Assembly (NCBI RefSeq): GCF_000231385.2
Contig: NC_018515.1
Span: forward strand, 4,050,501 to 4,114,500
Reading direction: 5' to 3'
From: Desulfosporosinus meridiei DSM 13257
GTDB taxonomy: Bacteria; Bacillota; Desulfitobacteriia; Desulfitobacteriales; Desulfitobacteriaceae
Length of the DNA stretch: 64,000 nucleotides
Below the pieces are notes generated by a model. It was given only the letters and a program-made list of their open reading frames with translations, did no database searches and was not told the DNA's origin. A program made the position numbers and the translations under genes. Positions within the stretch are counted from its first letter, which is position 1. The number at the start of each line of letters is the position of its first letter. Below, in pieces: positions 8,803 to 18,112 of this stretch.

Positions 8803-9555
8803 TTAAAACAAATTCTTCTTTTGTCGACTAAGTCTTCCTCTGAGCCTTAAGATCGCCTGAGAATGAAGCTGAGATATTCTGGATTCAGAAAGTTTCATAA
8901 TTGCAGCAATTTCTTTCAGAGTTAATTCTTCCTGATAGTATAAGGCGACGACTAACTTTTCCTTTTCTGGCAATTTATCAATAGCAACAGCAAGAATCTG
9001 CTTTTGTTCGTCTTTCTCAACCGCTTGATAAGCATCTTGGGCCTCTGTATCTACAAGCAGATTCAGAGGTGTGCCACTGCTATCTCCATCATTATCCACG
9101 GTTGTTTCATCAAAGGAGGTCAAGGTTAAGATTTGTGCTTGAGCCAAGATGTTTTCAACTTCGACGACCTCTACTTGCAGCAAATCTGCGACTTCCTCCG
9201 CTGTAACCGCCCTGCCCAACCGATATTCTAACTCAGCAAAAGCGTCTTGAACTTTTTTTACCCTCTGTCTTGCCGAATGGGGAACCCAATCCATAGTTCG
9301 GAGTCCATCAATCATCGCACCCCGGATACGAATTGTGGCATAAGTTTCAAATTTAAACCCTCGCGCTGCTTCAAATCGTTCCAAGGCATCGAGTAAACCA
9401 AAAACACCATAACCAATGATATCATCCTCGTCGACATGAGGGGGCAGGGAAATTGCTAAACGCCCTGCAATTCGTTTAACTAACGGCAAATATCTCTCAA
9501 TATGCTCTTGTTTCCAAGGCACTCGTGAAGCGGTTTCATAGGCATTCGGTATCAA
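8803..9555 (-). CDS. sigD: RNA polymerase sigma factor SigD/FliA (motility sigma-28)
   Basis: A 250-residue FliA/WhiG family sigma factor. Region 2 covers LVKRIAGRLA...DIIGYGVFGLLDALERFEAARGFKFETYA, then IRGAMIDGLRTMDWVPHSARQR; region 4 ends in LTLKEIAAIMKLSESRISQLHSQAILRLR. It transcribes the late motility genes; matching promoters are visible before hag, flgM, motA and flaG in this window. The start is a TTG after GGGGGTGAG. It is held inactive by FlgM (encoded at 44942-45220). A gap of 144 bp with heptad repeats separates it from the upstream gene. Confidence 0.95.
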   Translation of the reverse strand: MIPNAYETASRVPWKQEHIERYLPLVKRIAGRLAISLPPHVDEDDIIGYGVFGLLDALERFEAARGFKFETYATIRIRGAMIDGLRTMDWVPHSARQRVKKVQDAFAELEYRLGRAVTAEEVADLLQVEVVEVENILAQAQILTLTSFDETTVDNDGDSSGTPLNLLVDTEAQDAYQAVEKDEQKQILAVAIDKLPEKEKLVVALYYQEELTLKEIAAIMKLSESRISQLHSQAILRLRGRLSRQKKNLF

Positions 9556-9580
9556 ATCTTACTCACCCCCAAAATCGTTG

Positions 9581-9702
9581 TTCAAGGTTCGTAGTTCGTG
9601 GTTCGAACCTCGTAATCCCCATTTACGGTTTTTTTCAAAAGTAGCCGCGGATATCTAGTCGTTGCCCTTCGAACACGAATATCAAATATCGAATTACGAT
9701 TA
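9581..9702. repeat. TTCGNNN heptad element with inverted ends
   Basis: Five tandem heptads fill 9581-9615 (TTCAAGG, TTCGTAG, TTCGTGG, TTCGAAC, CTCGTAA). A degenerate array in the opposite orientation fills about 9666-9700 (reverse strand: TTCGATA, TTTGATA, TTCGTGT). The two ends face each other across about 50 bp. The element occupies the gap between the membrane protein gene and sigD. Confidence 0.7.
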
Positions 9703-10119
9703 ATCCCAACCCATTCGTTTTACAATTTCAGCTTGACGCTCGCTATCCGGAAGCCCAGAACTTAGCTTACGGTCAACCTGCCCAGGAAATGCCGCCTCTT
9801 GTCCCGATGGAGCTTGAATCTCATCATCTCCAACTGGAGCTTGAATCTCATCATCTCCAACTGAGAAATCAATATTTGCCCCACGACCGTTATCAGGATC
9901 AATTTCGCCCTCTTCAGGTTTCTGAGGAGCAGTTCTTTCGAACAAAGTAAGTGTTCCTGTCATCAATAAGTACATAACCCCAAAGGAAATTGCTGCCCGA
10001 ATCATTAAATCAAAGAGCTTAATCTCATTAAGCCAGCTTAGGACTAAGACAATAATCATAATACCTATAGAGAGGCGCATAGACCAAACTTGGTATAGTT
10101 CTCTGTTCTGGAGGTTCAT
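9700..10119 (-). CDS. Uncharacterised membrane protein between cheD and sigD
   Basis: A 139-residue protein that I do not recognise. Two transmembrane helices lie near residues 13-32 and 38-58; a cytoplasmic acidic tail rich in Asp, Glu, Pro and Gly follows. The tail contains an exact duplication of a nine-residue unit (GDDEIQAPV-type), encoded by a 27-bp tandem repeat at 9809-9862. The C-terminus ends in ERQAEIVKRMGWD. The ATG overlaps the cheD stop (TAATG), so it is translationally coupled to the chemotaxis genes. Position suggests a role in motility or in SigD control, but nothing in the sequence proves it. Confidence 0.8.
   Translation of the reverse strand: MNLQNRELYQVWSMRLSIGIMIIVLVLSWLNEIKLFDLMIRAAISFGVMYLLMTGTLTLFERTAPQKPEEGEIDPDNGRGANIDFSVGDDEIQAPVGDDEIQAPSGQEAAFPGQVDRKLSSGLPDSERQAEIVKRMGWD
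9809..9862 (-). repeat. Exact 27-bp tandem duplication
   Basis: Two identical 27-bp units (9809-9835 and 9836-9862) lie head to tail inside the membrane protein gene. Being a multiple of three, they add nine residues without breaking the frame. Exact identity suggests a recent duplication. Confidence 0.95.
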
Positions 10120-10601
10120 TAAACCACCTTTTCTCCATGATTAATCGTTCTGATATGCAAGTCTCCTGTCCCCACATTAAAATGAATCGTGCGACCAAAA
10201 CTTCCGCCCACATCCGCTACCAAAAGAGGAATTCCATGCCTCTTAAGTTCCTGCTCAACTGCCTCAGCATTGCGATCCCCAATCTTAAGAACCGGTGGCT
10301 TTCCCGGAAATGAAAACATCTGGGCACCACCAGCCATTTTAGCCCGCAGACGAGACTTACTGGCTCCCATACTCATAATATCTCTAACTAATAACTCCAG
10401 TGCTGTATCCGCATATTTTGCAGGGTTGCCCCCCAGGCTTCCATTAGCCGTTGGCAGCATAATATGAGCCATCCCACCAACTTTTAGTATCGGATCATGA
10501 ACGCAGATTCCGATACAAGATCCTAATCCAGCGGTTAATAATAGAATCGGAGCAACAGCCGTTTTAAAATCAGCCATCCCAACAGTAATTACATCATTCA
10601 T
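10119..10601 (-). CDS. cheD: Chemoreceptor glutamine deamidase CheD
   Basis: A 160-residue CheD. The catalytic Cys29 sits in LTAGLGSCIGICVHD and His46 in GGMAHIMLP, matching the family's Cys/His pair. CheD deamidates receptor glutamines and also binds and stimulates CheC. The ATG overlaps the cheC stop (ATGA), the typical cheC-cheD arrangement. Length is normal. Confidence 0.95.
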   Translation of the reverse strand: MNDVITVGMADFKTAVAPILLLTAGLGSCIGICVHDPILKVGGMAHIMLPTANGSLGGNPAKYADTALELLVRDIMSMGASKSRLRAKMAGGAQMFSFPGKPPVLKIGDRNAEAVEQELKRHGIPLLVADVGGSFGRTIHFNVGTGDLHIRTINHGEKVV

Positions 10602-11194
10602 ACTCCCATGGCCCCCAACAATTTCTTCAATGACCCTTCTTCAGGTAAAAAGATAAATTGCCCTTCGATTTTAGGAATTCCCGTAAGCTGTGTATCAATA
10701 AATAAGACCGTATCATCAAGTACCCCTTCTTCGAGGAAAATCGCATCTAAACTAGCACCGATCATGTCCACTGCCAAAGCAGGTACCGAAGGTTGAAGAG
10801 GGATTCCTGAAAATTGGGTTAAGGCCATAATAAAAGAACTCACTAAGATATTTCCCACTTCTTTTAAAGCCGATTGGGCCATTTCTCCCATATAAAGATC
10901 CATCGGTTCGTTGGTTCCAAATAATAACTGCACCACGATTTCTGCGCTTTCTACCGGAAAGAAAAATACTGCTTTTCCGGGAGCATCTCCCTCAACTTTA
11001 ACGTAGATCACTGCCTGAGGATCATCCAACTGTCCAACAATCGCAGAAAGTTCCTCAAAACGAACCGCCCAAACTTCAGGTACGGACATGTCAATACGGC
11101 GTTGCAAAAGGGTTGATAATGCTGTCGCTGCATGGGCAGATCCTATGTTTCCGATTTCACGTAAAGCGTCCAATTGGAATTGTGTAATCTTCAT
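10598..11194 (-). CDS. cheC: CheY-P phosphatase CheC
   Basis: A 198-residue protein of the CheC/CheX/FliY family with two phosphatase motifs of the E-x-x-N form: Glu13/Asn16 (LREIGNIGSAHA) and Glu112/Asn115 (LKEVGNILVSS). It removes phosphate from CheY-P and partners with CheD, encoded immediately downstream. It starts one base after the PilZ gene ends, so the two are tightly linked. Confidence 0.95.
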   Translation of the reverse strand: MKITQFQLDALREIGNIGSAHAATALSTLLQRRIDMSVPEVWAVRFEELSAIVGQLDDPQAVIYVKVEGDAPGKAVFFFPVESAEIVVQLLFGTNEPMDLYMGEMAQSALKEVGNILVSSFIMALTQFSGIPLQPSVPALAVDMIGASLDAIFLEEGVLDDTVLFIDTQLTGIPKIEGQFIFLPEEGSLKKLLGAMGV

Positions 11195-11839
11195 TTACAC
11201 CAAACCTTTCTTACGCATTGCCCTTTGAATATCAAAGACGCAGCGAATAATCTTATCTCGTTCACGTTCTGAGATTTCATGAAATTCTACTGAAATACTA
11301 TATTTTTTAGTATCTTCGATCCTGACAACCCGACAGACACGAACCGGTGTCTGGATCTCCCCATTGGGTAAAGAAAATTGCGCATAGAGCAATGCTCTGT
11401 TTTCTACAAGTTCTTTTGTAGAAAACCGCATTCCTCCGCCACTTAAATCAAGCATTATGGCTTTGTAAAGATCACTTAACCCCTCTCGTGTCACCATTCT
11501 AAAGAAAACAGGGAAAGAGGCTGGGACTCTGACAAAATGTCGCCGCTGAACTTTTTCTACAGTGTCGGGCAATACCAAAACCAATATTGGAACCGGCACT
11601 GCAATCCTTTGCATAATATTTCCTTCAAAGGAATAGACAGCTGTTTCATCACAAAAGGTTATCTTTACTTTAGTACCCTCGCGTACAGGAACCAACTCGC
11701 CATGTTCAAAGGGAACTCCTACAGAAAGGAGTCTTTCACCTACTTCTTCAATTTTTGAGCGGTAATTCCCTTGATACTCCCCTTCTAATACGGCAAGTTC
11801 TACCGCCAGTCCGTGTAAAAGCTTCTTTTTATATGACAA
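11195..11839 (-). CDS. PilZ-domain flagellar brake protein (YcgR/YpfA type)
   Basis: A 214-residue protein with an N-terminal YcgR-like domain (residues 1-95) and a C-terminal PilZ domain. The c-di-GMP contacts are intact: the RxxxR motif at 100-104 (QRRHFVRV) and D-x-S-x-x-G at 131-136 (DLSGGGMRF). Such proteins bind c-di-GMP and slow or disengage the motor through MotA or FliG. Start is TTG after GGGGGTG. It sits between flhG and cheC, the usual place in clostridial fla/che operons. Confidence 0.88.
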   Translation of the reverse strand: MSYKKKLLHGLAVELAVLEGEYQGNYRSKIEEVGERLLSVGVPFEHGELVPVREGTKVKITFCDETAVYSFEGNIMQRIAVPVPILVLVLPDTVEKVQRRHFVRVPASFPVFFRMVTREGLSDLYKAIMLDLSGGGMRFSTKELVENRALLYAQFSLPNGEIQTPVRVCRVVRIEDTKKYSISVEFHEISERERDKIIRCVFDIQRAMRKKGLV

Positions 11840-11853
11840 GTCGTCACCCCCTT

Positions 11854-11881
11854 TTCGTAGTTCGAGGTTCGTAGTTCGAAT
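11854..11881. repeat. TTCGNNN heptad array
   Basis: Four perfect heptads (TTCGTAG, TTCGAGG, TTCGTAG, TTCGAAT) lie in the 88-bp gap between flhG and the PilZ gene. They have the same orientation as the arrays at 9581, 17971 and 31149. Confidence 0.75.
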
Positions 11882-11927
11882 ATGACTTAATTAATGGTTC
11901 ACATCTTTGTCTGTAGAGAGGACTAAT

Positions 11928-12791
11928 TTAAAATGATCTTAACAACTTACTCAAAAACCCTCTTACCCCTCCGGCTTGACGAGGTGGATGGACATATATC
12001 CCGGCAACTTTACCGGCAATCCACTGAATGCACTTATAGGCTGCGCTGTCTGGATAACTAATTCCCAGAGGATCCTGCTGCATAACTGAACGACCTACAA
12101 AGGAATCATCGTAGACATATCCTAAATAGTTTAGAGAGCCATCTAAAAATTTCTGAACAGCAGTTTCCAGACGTTTGTACGTTGCCAAGGCATCTGCTTC
12201 TGAGCGCACTTTGTTAACGACTAAGTGAATTGGAACATCGCCGGCTTCCACTCGTAAAGATTTCAGCAAACCATAAGCATCTGTTAAGGCCGTCGGTTCC
12301 GGGGTTGTTACCAAAATCACATCATCAGCGGCCTGTAAAAAGTTAATAACGATGTGACCTAACCCCGCTCCTGTATCAATAATCAGCAGATCTGTCATCT
12401 TTTCTAAACGCCCTAGATTGGCAATGACATTTCTTAATTTATCCCTTTCTAAATCAGCTAACTTCTGCACCCCAGATCCTCCGGGTATTATCCCAATCCC
12501 GCGATGACCAATCAGCAATATCTCTTCTATAGTTTTTTCCCCAGATAACAAATGTTCGATTGTATAACGGGCTGATAGACCAAAGGCTATATCCACATTA
12601 GCAAGACCTAAATCTCCATCCAGGATAACAACACGTTGCCCATATTCAGCTAAGGCGAGGGCTAAATTAACAGTAAAACTAGTTTTACCGACCCCACCCT
12701 TGCCACTTGTTACAGCAATCACTCTCATTTTGCTTTTTTGGGTATTTTCACGAGATGCCAGATCTCGCAATGCACTAGCCTGATCATGCAT
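11928..12791 (-). CDS. flhG: MinD-like ATPase FlhG (YlxH), flagellar number/placement regulator
   Basis: A 287-residue ParA/MinD-type ATPase. It has the deviant Walker A GKGGVGKTS near residue 32, switch I DGDLGLANVD and Walker B LIIDTGAG. The N-terminal MHDQASALRDLA contains the DQAxxLR element through which FlhG stimulates the FlhF GTPase. I chose the ATG at 12791, which lies nine bases after GGGGAGG and overlaps the flhF stop; a TTG six codons upstream is less likely. Confidence 0.93.
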   Translation of the reverse strand: MHDQASALRDLASRENTQKSKMRVIAVTSGKGGVGKTSFTVNLALALAEYGQRVVILDGDLGLANVDIAFGLSARYTIEHLLSGEKTIEEILLIGHRGIGIIPGGSGVQKLADLERDKLRNVIANLGRLEKMTDLLIIDTGAGLGHIVINFLQAADDVILVTTPEPTALTDAYGLLKSLRVEAGDVPIHLVVNKVRSEADALATYKRLETAVQKFLDGSLNYLGYVYDDSFVGRSVMQQDPLGISYPDSAAYKCIQWIAGKVAGIYVHPPRQAGGVRGFLSKLLRSF

Positions 12792-13953
12792 GAGGCATTT
12801 CCTCCCCAATTATATAGCGCGCCAAACGCTGAGGGGTCGCTGCCTCTATGTCATCAGGGACATTCTGTCCATTGGTTAGATAGGCAGTTGGAAGTGTCGT
12901 CTGCCCTATCAAATTTAGGATTGATCCCGCACTGCCTGTCTCATCCAATTTGGTAAAAATCAAATGTGTGGTCAAATCTTCAAATCGCTTATAGATCCGA
13001 TACTGATCCGCCGATTGAGTGCTGGCACTCATAACAAGCATAGTAAAGTCAGGCTGGGCTTCATCTAAGAAAGAACGCAGTTCTGACATATGCAATTCAT
13101 GGTGTGGGCTCCGCCCAGCAGTATCGATAAATATTAGTTCTTTATCTGAATGAAGTTGTAAGGCCTCACTTAAGCCTGAGGGAGTCATGACAACTTCGAC
13201 AGGTACACCAATAATTTCTCCAAAGGTTTTCAGTTGTTCCACAGCTGCAACCCGATAAGTATCAGCAGTAATTAAAGCCACCCTACGTTTGTCCACAATA
13301 CTGAAACCTGCCGCAAGTTTACCGATGGTCGTTGTTTTTCCTACCCCAGTAGGCCCAATCAAGGCTACTATCCTTGGCTTCTCAATCCCAGGTTGAATAA
13401 GCCCAATCTGTCCGCACAGTTGACAGACATTGGTTTCCAGGCGGGCGTAAACCTTGGCATCATCAGCCCATTCTTCTGAGGACAAAGTATGTTGGACGTG
13501 ACTAACCAAACGCTTCACAAGGCTCTCGCTTATCCCTCGCCCTCGTAAATGATCTACCCATCTCTGAAGAGCAGAGGGCCAATCACTTTTTTCCTCTTTT
13601 AAGTCCGTTCGTTCTTTCATTTGCTTATTCATTTGCTCCAGCAAAAGACGCATAGACTTAATTTCAGCTTGTAGATCTTGAGATTGTTCTTTTGTATCAA
13701 GAACTTGTCTGGGCAAAGGCGGTTTTACTGCTTCGGCTTCATGCCCAAAGTTTGAGGTTGGAGTTTTCTGGGCAATAACCGGTGCTTCTTCTATAGCAGC
13801 AGTAATCTCCACTTTCTTTTTGCCAAACAGGCCAAAGAACCCTCCATCGTTAAATTCACGGGTCTGAAGGATAACTGCATCAGATCCTAATTCCCTTTTT
13901 ACTTTTCCCATGGTTTCCGACACATTATCTCCTACAAATCGTCTAACTCGCAC
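12784..13953 (-). CDS. flhF: SRP-type GTPase FlhF
   Basis: A 389-residue protein with a basic N-terminal B domain, a variable linker and the C-terminal SRP GTPase NG domain. G1 is GPTGVGKTTTIGKLAA, followed by TADTYRVAAVEQL, FIDTAGRSPH and TKLDETG. FlhF marks the site of flagellar assembly, and its GTPase is controlled by FlhG. GTG start, overlapping the flhA end by 11 bases. Confidence 0.95.
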   Translation of the reverse strand: MRVRRFVGDNVSETMGKVKRELGSDAVILQTREFNDGGFFGLFGKKKVEITAAIEEAPVIAQKTPTSNFGHEAEAVKPPLPRQVLDTKEQSQDLQAEIKSMRLLLEQMNKQMKERTDLKEEKSDWPSALQRWVDHLRGRGISESLVKRLVSHVQHTLSSEEWADDAKVYARLETNVCQLCGQIGLIQPGIEKPRIVALIGPTGVGKTTTIGKLAAGFSIVDKRRVALITADTYRVAAVEQLKTFGEIIGVPVEVVMTPSGLSEALQLHSDKELIFIDTAGRSPHHELHMSELRSFLDEAQPDFTMLVMSASTQSADQYRIYKRFEDLTTHLIFTKLDETGSAGSILNLIGQTTLPTAYLTNGQNVPDDIEAATPQRLARYIIGEEMPHA

Positions 13954-16012
13954 GATCCATCCCCACCATTCCTACAGCTTGTACTTGTACTCCTTGGACC
14001 AATTCATTATATGAAAGCACCATGAGTTGCGGAAGCTGTCGCTCTGTGACCCTCTTTAAATTTATCCTTACCAGCGGAGCGCAGACAATCACAGGAGTTA
14101 AGCCTTTGAGAACGACCTTCTCTACCTCGCGAGTAAGATTTTGCATGAGTACATGCAAAATCTTGGGGTCAAGGGCTAAATAAGTCCCATAATCTGAAGG
14201 TTGAATGCTATCTAAAATTTGCTGCTCAATCTGTGGATCCAAGGTCATTACCGGTAAGCTTTTATCCTTCCCAAGTAGCGGTTGCAAAATTTGCCGAGCC
14301 AAGCCCTGCCTGACATGTTCTGTTAAGCGATCTATGTCCTTTGTACCTTGGGCATAATCTGAGAGGGTTTCAAGGATAGAAACCATATCCCGGATAGAGA
14401 CTCTTTCTCGAAGCAAATTGGCAAGAACCTTTTGAACCTGGCCCAGACTGAGCAAGTCTGGAATCAATTCATCGACTACAGCCGGTGCTAATTCCTTAGC
14501 ATGATCGATGAGAGTTTTAACATCCTGACGGCTGAGGATTTCCCAGGCTTGAGTTTTAATCACTTCCGTGATATGGGTTGCCAAGACAGTAGGTGCATCA
14601 ACAACCATCCAGCCATTAAGCTCTGCTTGCTCACGGTACATGGAGTTAATCCATTTAGCATCAAGTCCAAAGGCTGGTTCTTTTGTCGGAGTACCCGGGA
14701 TCCCTTCGTCATCAAAGCCTCCGCTCATAGCCATGTAATGATCTGCCAAAATCTCTCCCGAGGCGATTTCAGCCCCTCTAATTTTAATGACATATTGATT
14801 GGGCTGTAAATTCATATTATCTCGAACCCTGATTACGGGAACTATGAAACCCAATTCACTGGCAATCTGGCGGCGGATCAGAACAATTCGATCCAGCAGG
14901 TCACCGCCTTGTTGGACATCAACCAAAGCGATAAGGGCATAACCTAATTCCAGTTCCATATGATCAACCTGCAAAAGGTTTAAGACATTCTCCGGTTTCT
15001 TGCTCTCTTCAATTTCCGTCTCCCGGGCTGCCGCCGATTCCTCAACCACAGATACCTTAGAGTTTCTCTGCAGCATCACTCCCACACCAATCAACGCTGC
15101 AGACACCATAAATAATGGAGGTCTGGGCAAGCCTAGTAATGCCAGCATACTTAGCACTCCGGCTGTAATGAATAAGGCCTTTGGTTTTGTAAACAATTGT
15201 TTGAACAAATCGCTCCCTAGGTTACTTTCTGAGGCAGCCCTGGTAACTACTAAACCGGTAGCTGTAGAAATCAGGAGGGCTGGAATCTGTGAAACAAGTC
15301 CTTCACCAATCGTCAACAAAGTGTATTTATGAAGTGCTTCCAACATGGGCATATCTTGCACCAAAACTCCGGTAACGAAACCCCCGATAATATTAATAAA
15401 TAAAATAATGATTGCAGCAATAGCGTCCCCTTTAACAAACTTGGTGGAACCATCCATTGCACCATAAAAGTCCGCTTCCTGTTGAATCCCTTTACGCCGG
15501 TCACGAGCCTGCAGTTCATTGATCATCCCAGCATTCAGGTCTGCATCAATAGACATTTGTTTTCCGGGCATAGCATCTAAGGTAAAGCGGGCTGCCACTT
15601 CCGAGACACGTTCGGCACCTTTGGTAATAACTATAAATTGGACAAGAACCAAAATAATGAAGATGATAAAACCAACAACAGCATCCCCACGGATGACGAA
15701 TTCACCAAACTGCTGAATAATTTCACCGGCATGGCCGTCCAAGAGAATGAGACGAGTCGCCGAGATATTCAAAGATAATCGAAACAAAGTCAACGTCAGC
15801 AATAGGGAAGGTAGTGAAGAAAACTCTAAGGGATCCTGAGCGAAAATCGCCAGCATTAGGGTCAGAACTGAGGCAGTAATATTTAAGGTAATCAGTATGT
15901 CTAACAGCACCGACGGCAAAGGAACAACCATCATGACCACGATACTTACCAGGCCCAAAGCCGCAATAACATCTGTATTATCTAAAATCCGCTTCTTAAC
16001 ACTCGTAGCCAT
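13943..16012 (-). CDS. flhA: Flagellar export gate protein FlhA
   Basis: A 689-residue FHIPEP family protein. Residues 1-310 carry about eight membrane helices and the conserved FHIPEP block (TRLILLDGHAGEIIQQFGEFVI; AARFTLDAMPGKQMSIDADLNAG). The C-terminal cytoplasmic domain (about 330-689) docks chaperone-substrate complexes. FlhA uses the proton gradient and forms a nonameric ring. RBS AAAGGAGGAAGG before ATG. Confidence 0.96.
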   Translation of the reverse strand: MATSVKKRILDNTDVIAALGLVSIVVMMVVPLPSVLLDILITLNITASVLTLMLAIFAQDPLEFSSLPSLLLTLTLFRLSLNISATRLILLDGHAGEIIQQFGEFVIRGDAVVGFIIFIILVLVQFIVITKGAERVSEVAARFTLDAMPGKQMSIDADLNAGMINELQARDRRKGIQQEADFYGAMDGSTKFVKGDAIAAIIILFINIIGGFVTGVLVQDMPMLEALHKYTLLTIGEGLVSQIPALLISTATGLVVTRAASESNLGSDLFKQLFTKPKALFITAGVLSMLALLGLPRPPLFMVSAALIGVGVMLQRNSKVSVVEESAAARETEIEESKKPENVLNLLQVDHMELELGYALIALVDVQQGGDLLDRIVLIRRQIASELGFIVPVIRVRDNMNLQPNQYVIKIRGAEIASGEILADHYMAMSGGFDDEGIPGTPTKEPAFGLDAKWINSMYREQAELNGWMVVDAPTVLATHITEVIKTQAWEILSRQDVKTLIDHAKELAPAVVDELIPDLLSLGQVQKVLANLLRERVSIRDMVSILETLSDYAQGTKDIDRLTEHVRQGLARQILQPLLGKDKSLPVMTLDPQIEQQILDSIQPSDYGTYLALDPKILHVLMQNLTREVEKVVLKGLTPVIVCAPLVRINLKRVTERQLPQLMVLSYNELVQGVQVQAVGMVGMDRAS

Positions 16013-16120
16013 GATCCTTCCTCCTTTCTCCCAAATGAACCATCAAGCCAAACCCTCATACCCACTTCTGGAAGCTTTAGTGAAGGTACAATTTCATTCC
16101 ATTCATGTCCCCAAATTGAT

Positions 16121-17179
16121 TCATGCCCCGGACGCCCTCTTTTTCTTCTTCAAGCGATACACAAATGCCAAAACCTCAGCAACGGCCTTATAAAGATCCG
16201 CCGGTATGCCCTGTCCGATCTCAACCTGTGCATACAGAGCACGGGCCAGCGGCTTGTTTTCCATAATCACAATCCCATATTCCTTGGCCAATTCCCTCAT
16301 TTTCAGGGCAACCTGGTCTTGACCTTTGGCCACCACAAAAGGGGCACTCTGTACTTTAGCATCGTAACGAAGGGCAACAGCAAAGTGAGTTGGGTTAGTA
16401 ACCACCACATCTGCTTGTTTCATATCCTGCATCATCCGGCTCATGGCCATTGCTCGTTGACGTTTCTTTAGCTCACTTTTCAACTCTGGGTTTCCTTCAG
16501 TCTGTTTATACTCCTGCTTCAAGTCTTCGTGAGACATGCGTAAGTTTTTTTCATATTCCCAGCGTTGATAGATGTAATCAAAGGCTGCAATCCCTAAAAA
16601 AGATAAGGATATTTTCCAGGCAAGTTCCATTAAGGCTTCGCCCAAAAATACAGCCCCTTGTCCTACACTGAGTTGCTGCAGAGCAGGATAGATATGAAGT
16701 CGATCACGAACACTGGCATATAGGAAATAACCAATCAGAAGCACCTTCATCAGCGATTTCACCAGTTCAACCCAGGCTTTGATACCGAACATCCTTTTTG
16801 CACCACTAATCAGACTTAGACGAGAGATTTGAGGCTTCATCGACTCAAAGGTAAAAAGCACCCCAACTTGGATATAGTTTGAGAACAAAGCAATCACAAG
16901 TCCTGTGCCAAAAATCGGTGCCATGATCTGAATACCTAACCAAAGAATGTTTAGCATTAAGCTTGCCACAGAACCTTCGGTCCATTCTGATGATAGACCC
17001 AGTACATAGGGAAATAAATGCTCCATGCGAAGAAGCATGGATGGAATCCAAAACTTAAGAAGAGCTACGAGACCGACAAGCATTAAGGCAGAAATAACTT
17101 CCTGGCTCTTAAAAACCTGTCCCTTTTTCCTCGCTTCCTCTTTGCGCCTTGGCGTGGCGGGATGTTTCTTTTCACTCAC
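16121..17179 (-). CDS. flhB: Flagellar export switch protein FlhB
   Basis: A 352-residue type III export protein with four transmembrane helices and a C-terminal cytoplasmic domain. The autocleavage motif NPTH is present near residue 262 (VVVTNPTHFAVALRY). The N-terminus SEKKHPATPRRKEEARKKGQ is typical. I place the start at the GTG at 17179, whose GTGA overlaps the fliR stop and which has AGGGGTGG upstream; an upstream in-frame start would lie inside fliR. Confidence 0.93.
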   Translation of the reverse strand: MSEKKHPATPRRKEEARKKGQVFKSQEVISALMLVGLVALLKFWIPSMLLRMEHLFPYVLGLSSEWTEGSVASLMLNILWLGIQIMAPIFGTGLVIALFSNYIQVGVLFTFESMKPQISRLSLISGAKRMFGIKAWVELVKSLMKVLLIGYFLYASVRDRLHIYPALQQLSVGQGAVFLGEALMELAWKISLSFLGIAAFDYIYQRWEYEKNLRMSHEDLKQEYKQTEGNPELKSELKKRQRAMAMSRMMQDMKQADVVVTNPTHFAVALRYDAKVQSAPFVVAKGQDQVALKMRELAKEYGIVIMENKPLARALYAQVEIGQGIPADLYKAVAEVLAFVYRLKKKKRASGA

Positions 17180-17955
17180 TGCTTCCACCCCTGGTAAAGT
17201 TTTAGAACCCAAGACATATTTATATTAAACAAATTAGCAACTGCTTCTCCAAAAAAGGGCAGTGAAAGAAATAAAATTAAAAGTCCGAATACAATTTTTA
17301 CTGGGAAAATGACTGAAAAAATGTTTAATTGCGGTACAGTCCTCGATAAAAGTCCCACCCCAACATCTGAGACCAAGAGTGCTCCAAAAATTGGCATTCC
17401 AAGTTGAACCGCTAAGGAAAAAACTTGACCGATAATCTGAGCATAAAAGAGATAATTACTTGGCAGATTTGTAGGGTTAATAGGAATATAGGCATAGCTC
17501 TTGACCATAGCGGCAATTAAATAGTGGTGTGAATTAGTTGAAAGTAAAAGCATGGTCGCCAAAATCATTTGAAAGTTACCCATCATAGGGCTTTGTACTC
17601 CATAGACCGGATCAATCGCTGCCCCCATGGTAAAGCCCATTTGAAAATCAATTAACTGCCCTGCCCCTTGTAAAATTGCTGTTAGTAAATAAATTAAAAA
17701 ACCAATGACTAATCCAACCAAAACTTCTTTAATAACCACCGCAACATAAGGAAACAACTCATTAGGAATTGATGGATTAGCAGCGTGTATGAGCGGATAA
17801 AGAATCAGAGTGATGCTTGCAGCCAGCCCCAATCTCACCAACCCAGGGACACCTCTGGCCCCAAAGACGGGAGCTAACATGATCATGCCAGCCCAGCGAG
17901 ATAAGATCAGTATGAATAAGGACAAATTCCATTGGAGCAACTGGGCCAGACTCAA
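17176..17955 (-). CDS. fliR: Flagellar export apparatus protein FliR
   Basis: About 259 residues, a membrane protein of the FliP-FliQ-FliR export gate with about six helices (for example RWAGMIMLAPVFGARGVPG at the N-terminus and MGFTMGAAIDP in the middle). The start is uncertain: a TTG at 17955 has GGGGGTG six bases upstream, while a GTG at 17964 and a TTG at 17970 are also in frame. The heptad element at 17971 abuts the gene and may have displaced the original RBS. Confidence 0.9.
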   Translation of the reverse strand: MSLAQLLQWNLSLFILILSRWAGMIMLAPVFGARGVPGLVRLGLAASITLILYPLIHAANPSIPNELFPYVAVVIKEVLVGLVIGFLIYLLTAILQGAGQLIDFQMGFTMGAAIDPVYGVQSPMMGNFQMILATMLLLSTNSHHYLIAAMVKSYAYIPINPTNLPSNYLFYAQIIGQVFSLAVQLGMPIFGALLVSDVGVGLLSRTVPQLNIFSVIFPVKIVFGLLILFLSLPFFGEAVANLFNINMSWVLKLYQGWKQ

Positions 17956-17970
17956 ATTTTTCACCCCCAA

Positions 17971-18111
17971 CTCGATATTCGTGGTTCGATGTTCGCAGTT
18001 CGAAGTCAGAGGTAAGTTAGAGATCGGTGATTGTGATTGAAGATCAGAGGTTCGAAGGTTCTTAGTATCGTTGGTTATTAACTAAGAACTAATTTAATCA
18101 TGAACCACGAG
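17971..18111. repeat. TTCGNNN heptad element between fliQ and fliR
   Basis: Five tandem heptads at 17971-18005 (CTCGATA, TTCGTGG, TTCGATG, TTCGCAG, TTCGAAG). A short inverted counterpart at 18101-18111 reads CTCGTGGTTCA on the other strand. The enclosed 95 bp have no coding potential. It fills nearly the whole 157-bp gap between two genes that are normally adjacent. Confidence 0.7.
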
Positions 18112-18112
18112 T

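Noticed and set aside
9581-9615. Heptad arrays as CRISPR-like or coding repeats
   Set aside because: The unit is only seven bases without spacers and lies between genes, with no open frame carrying it.
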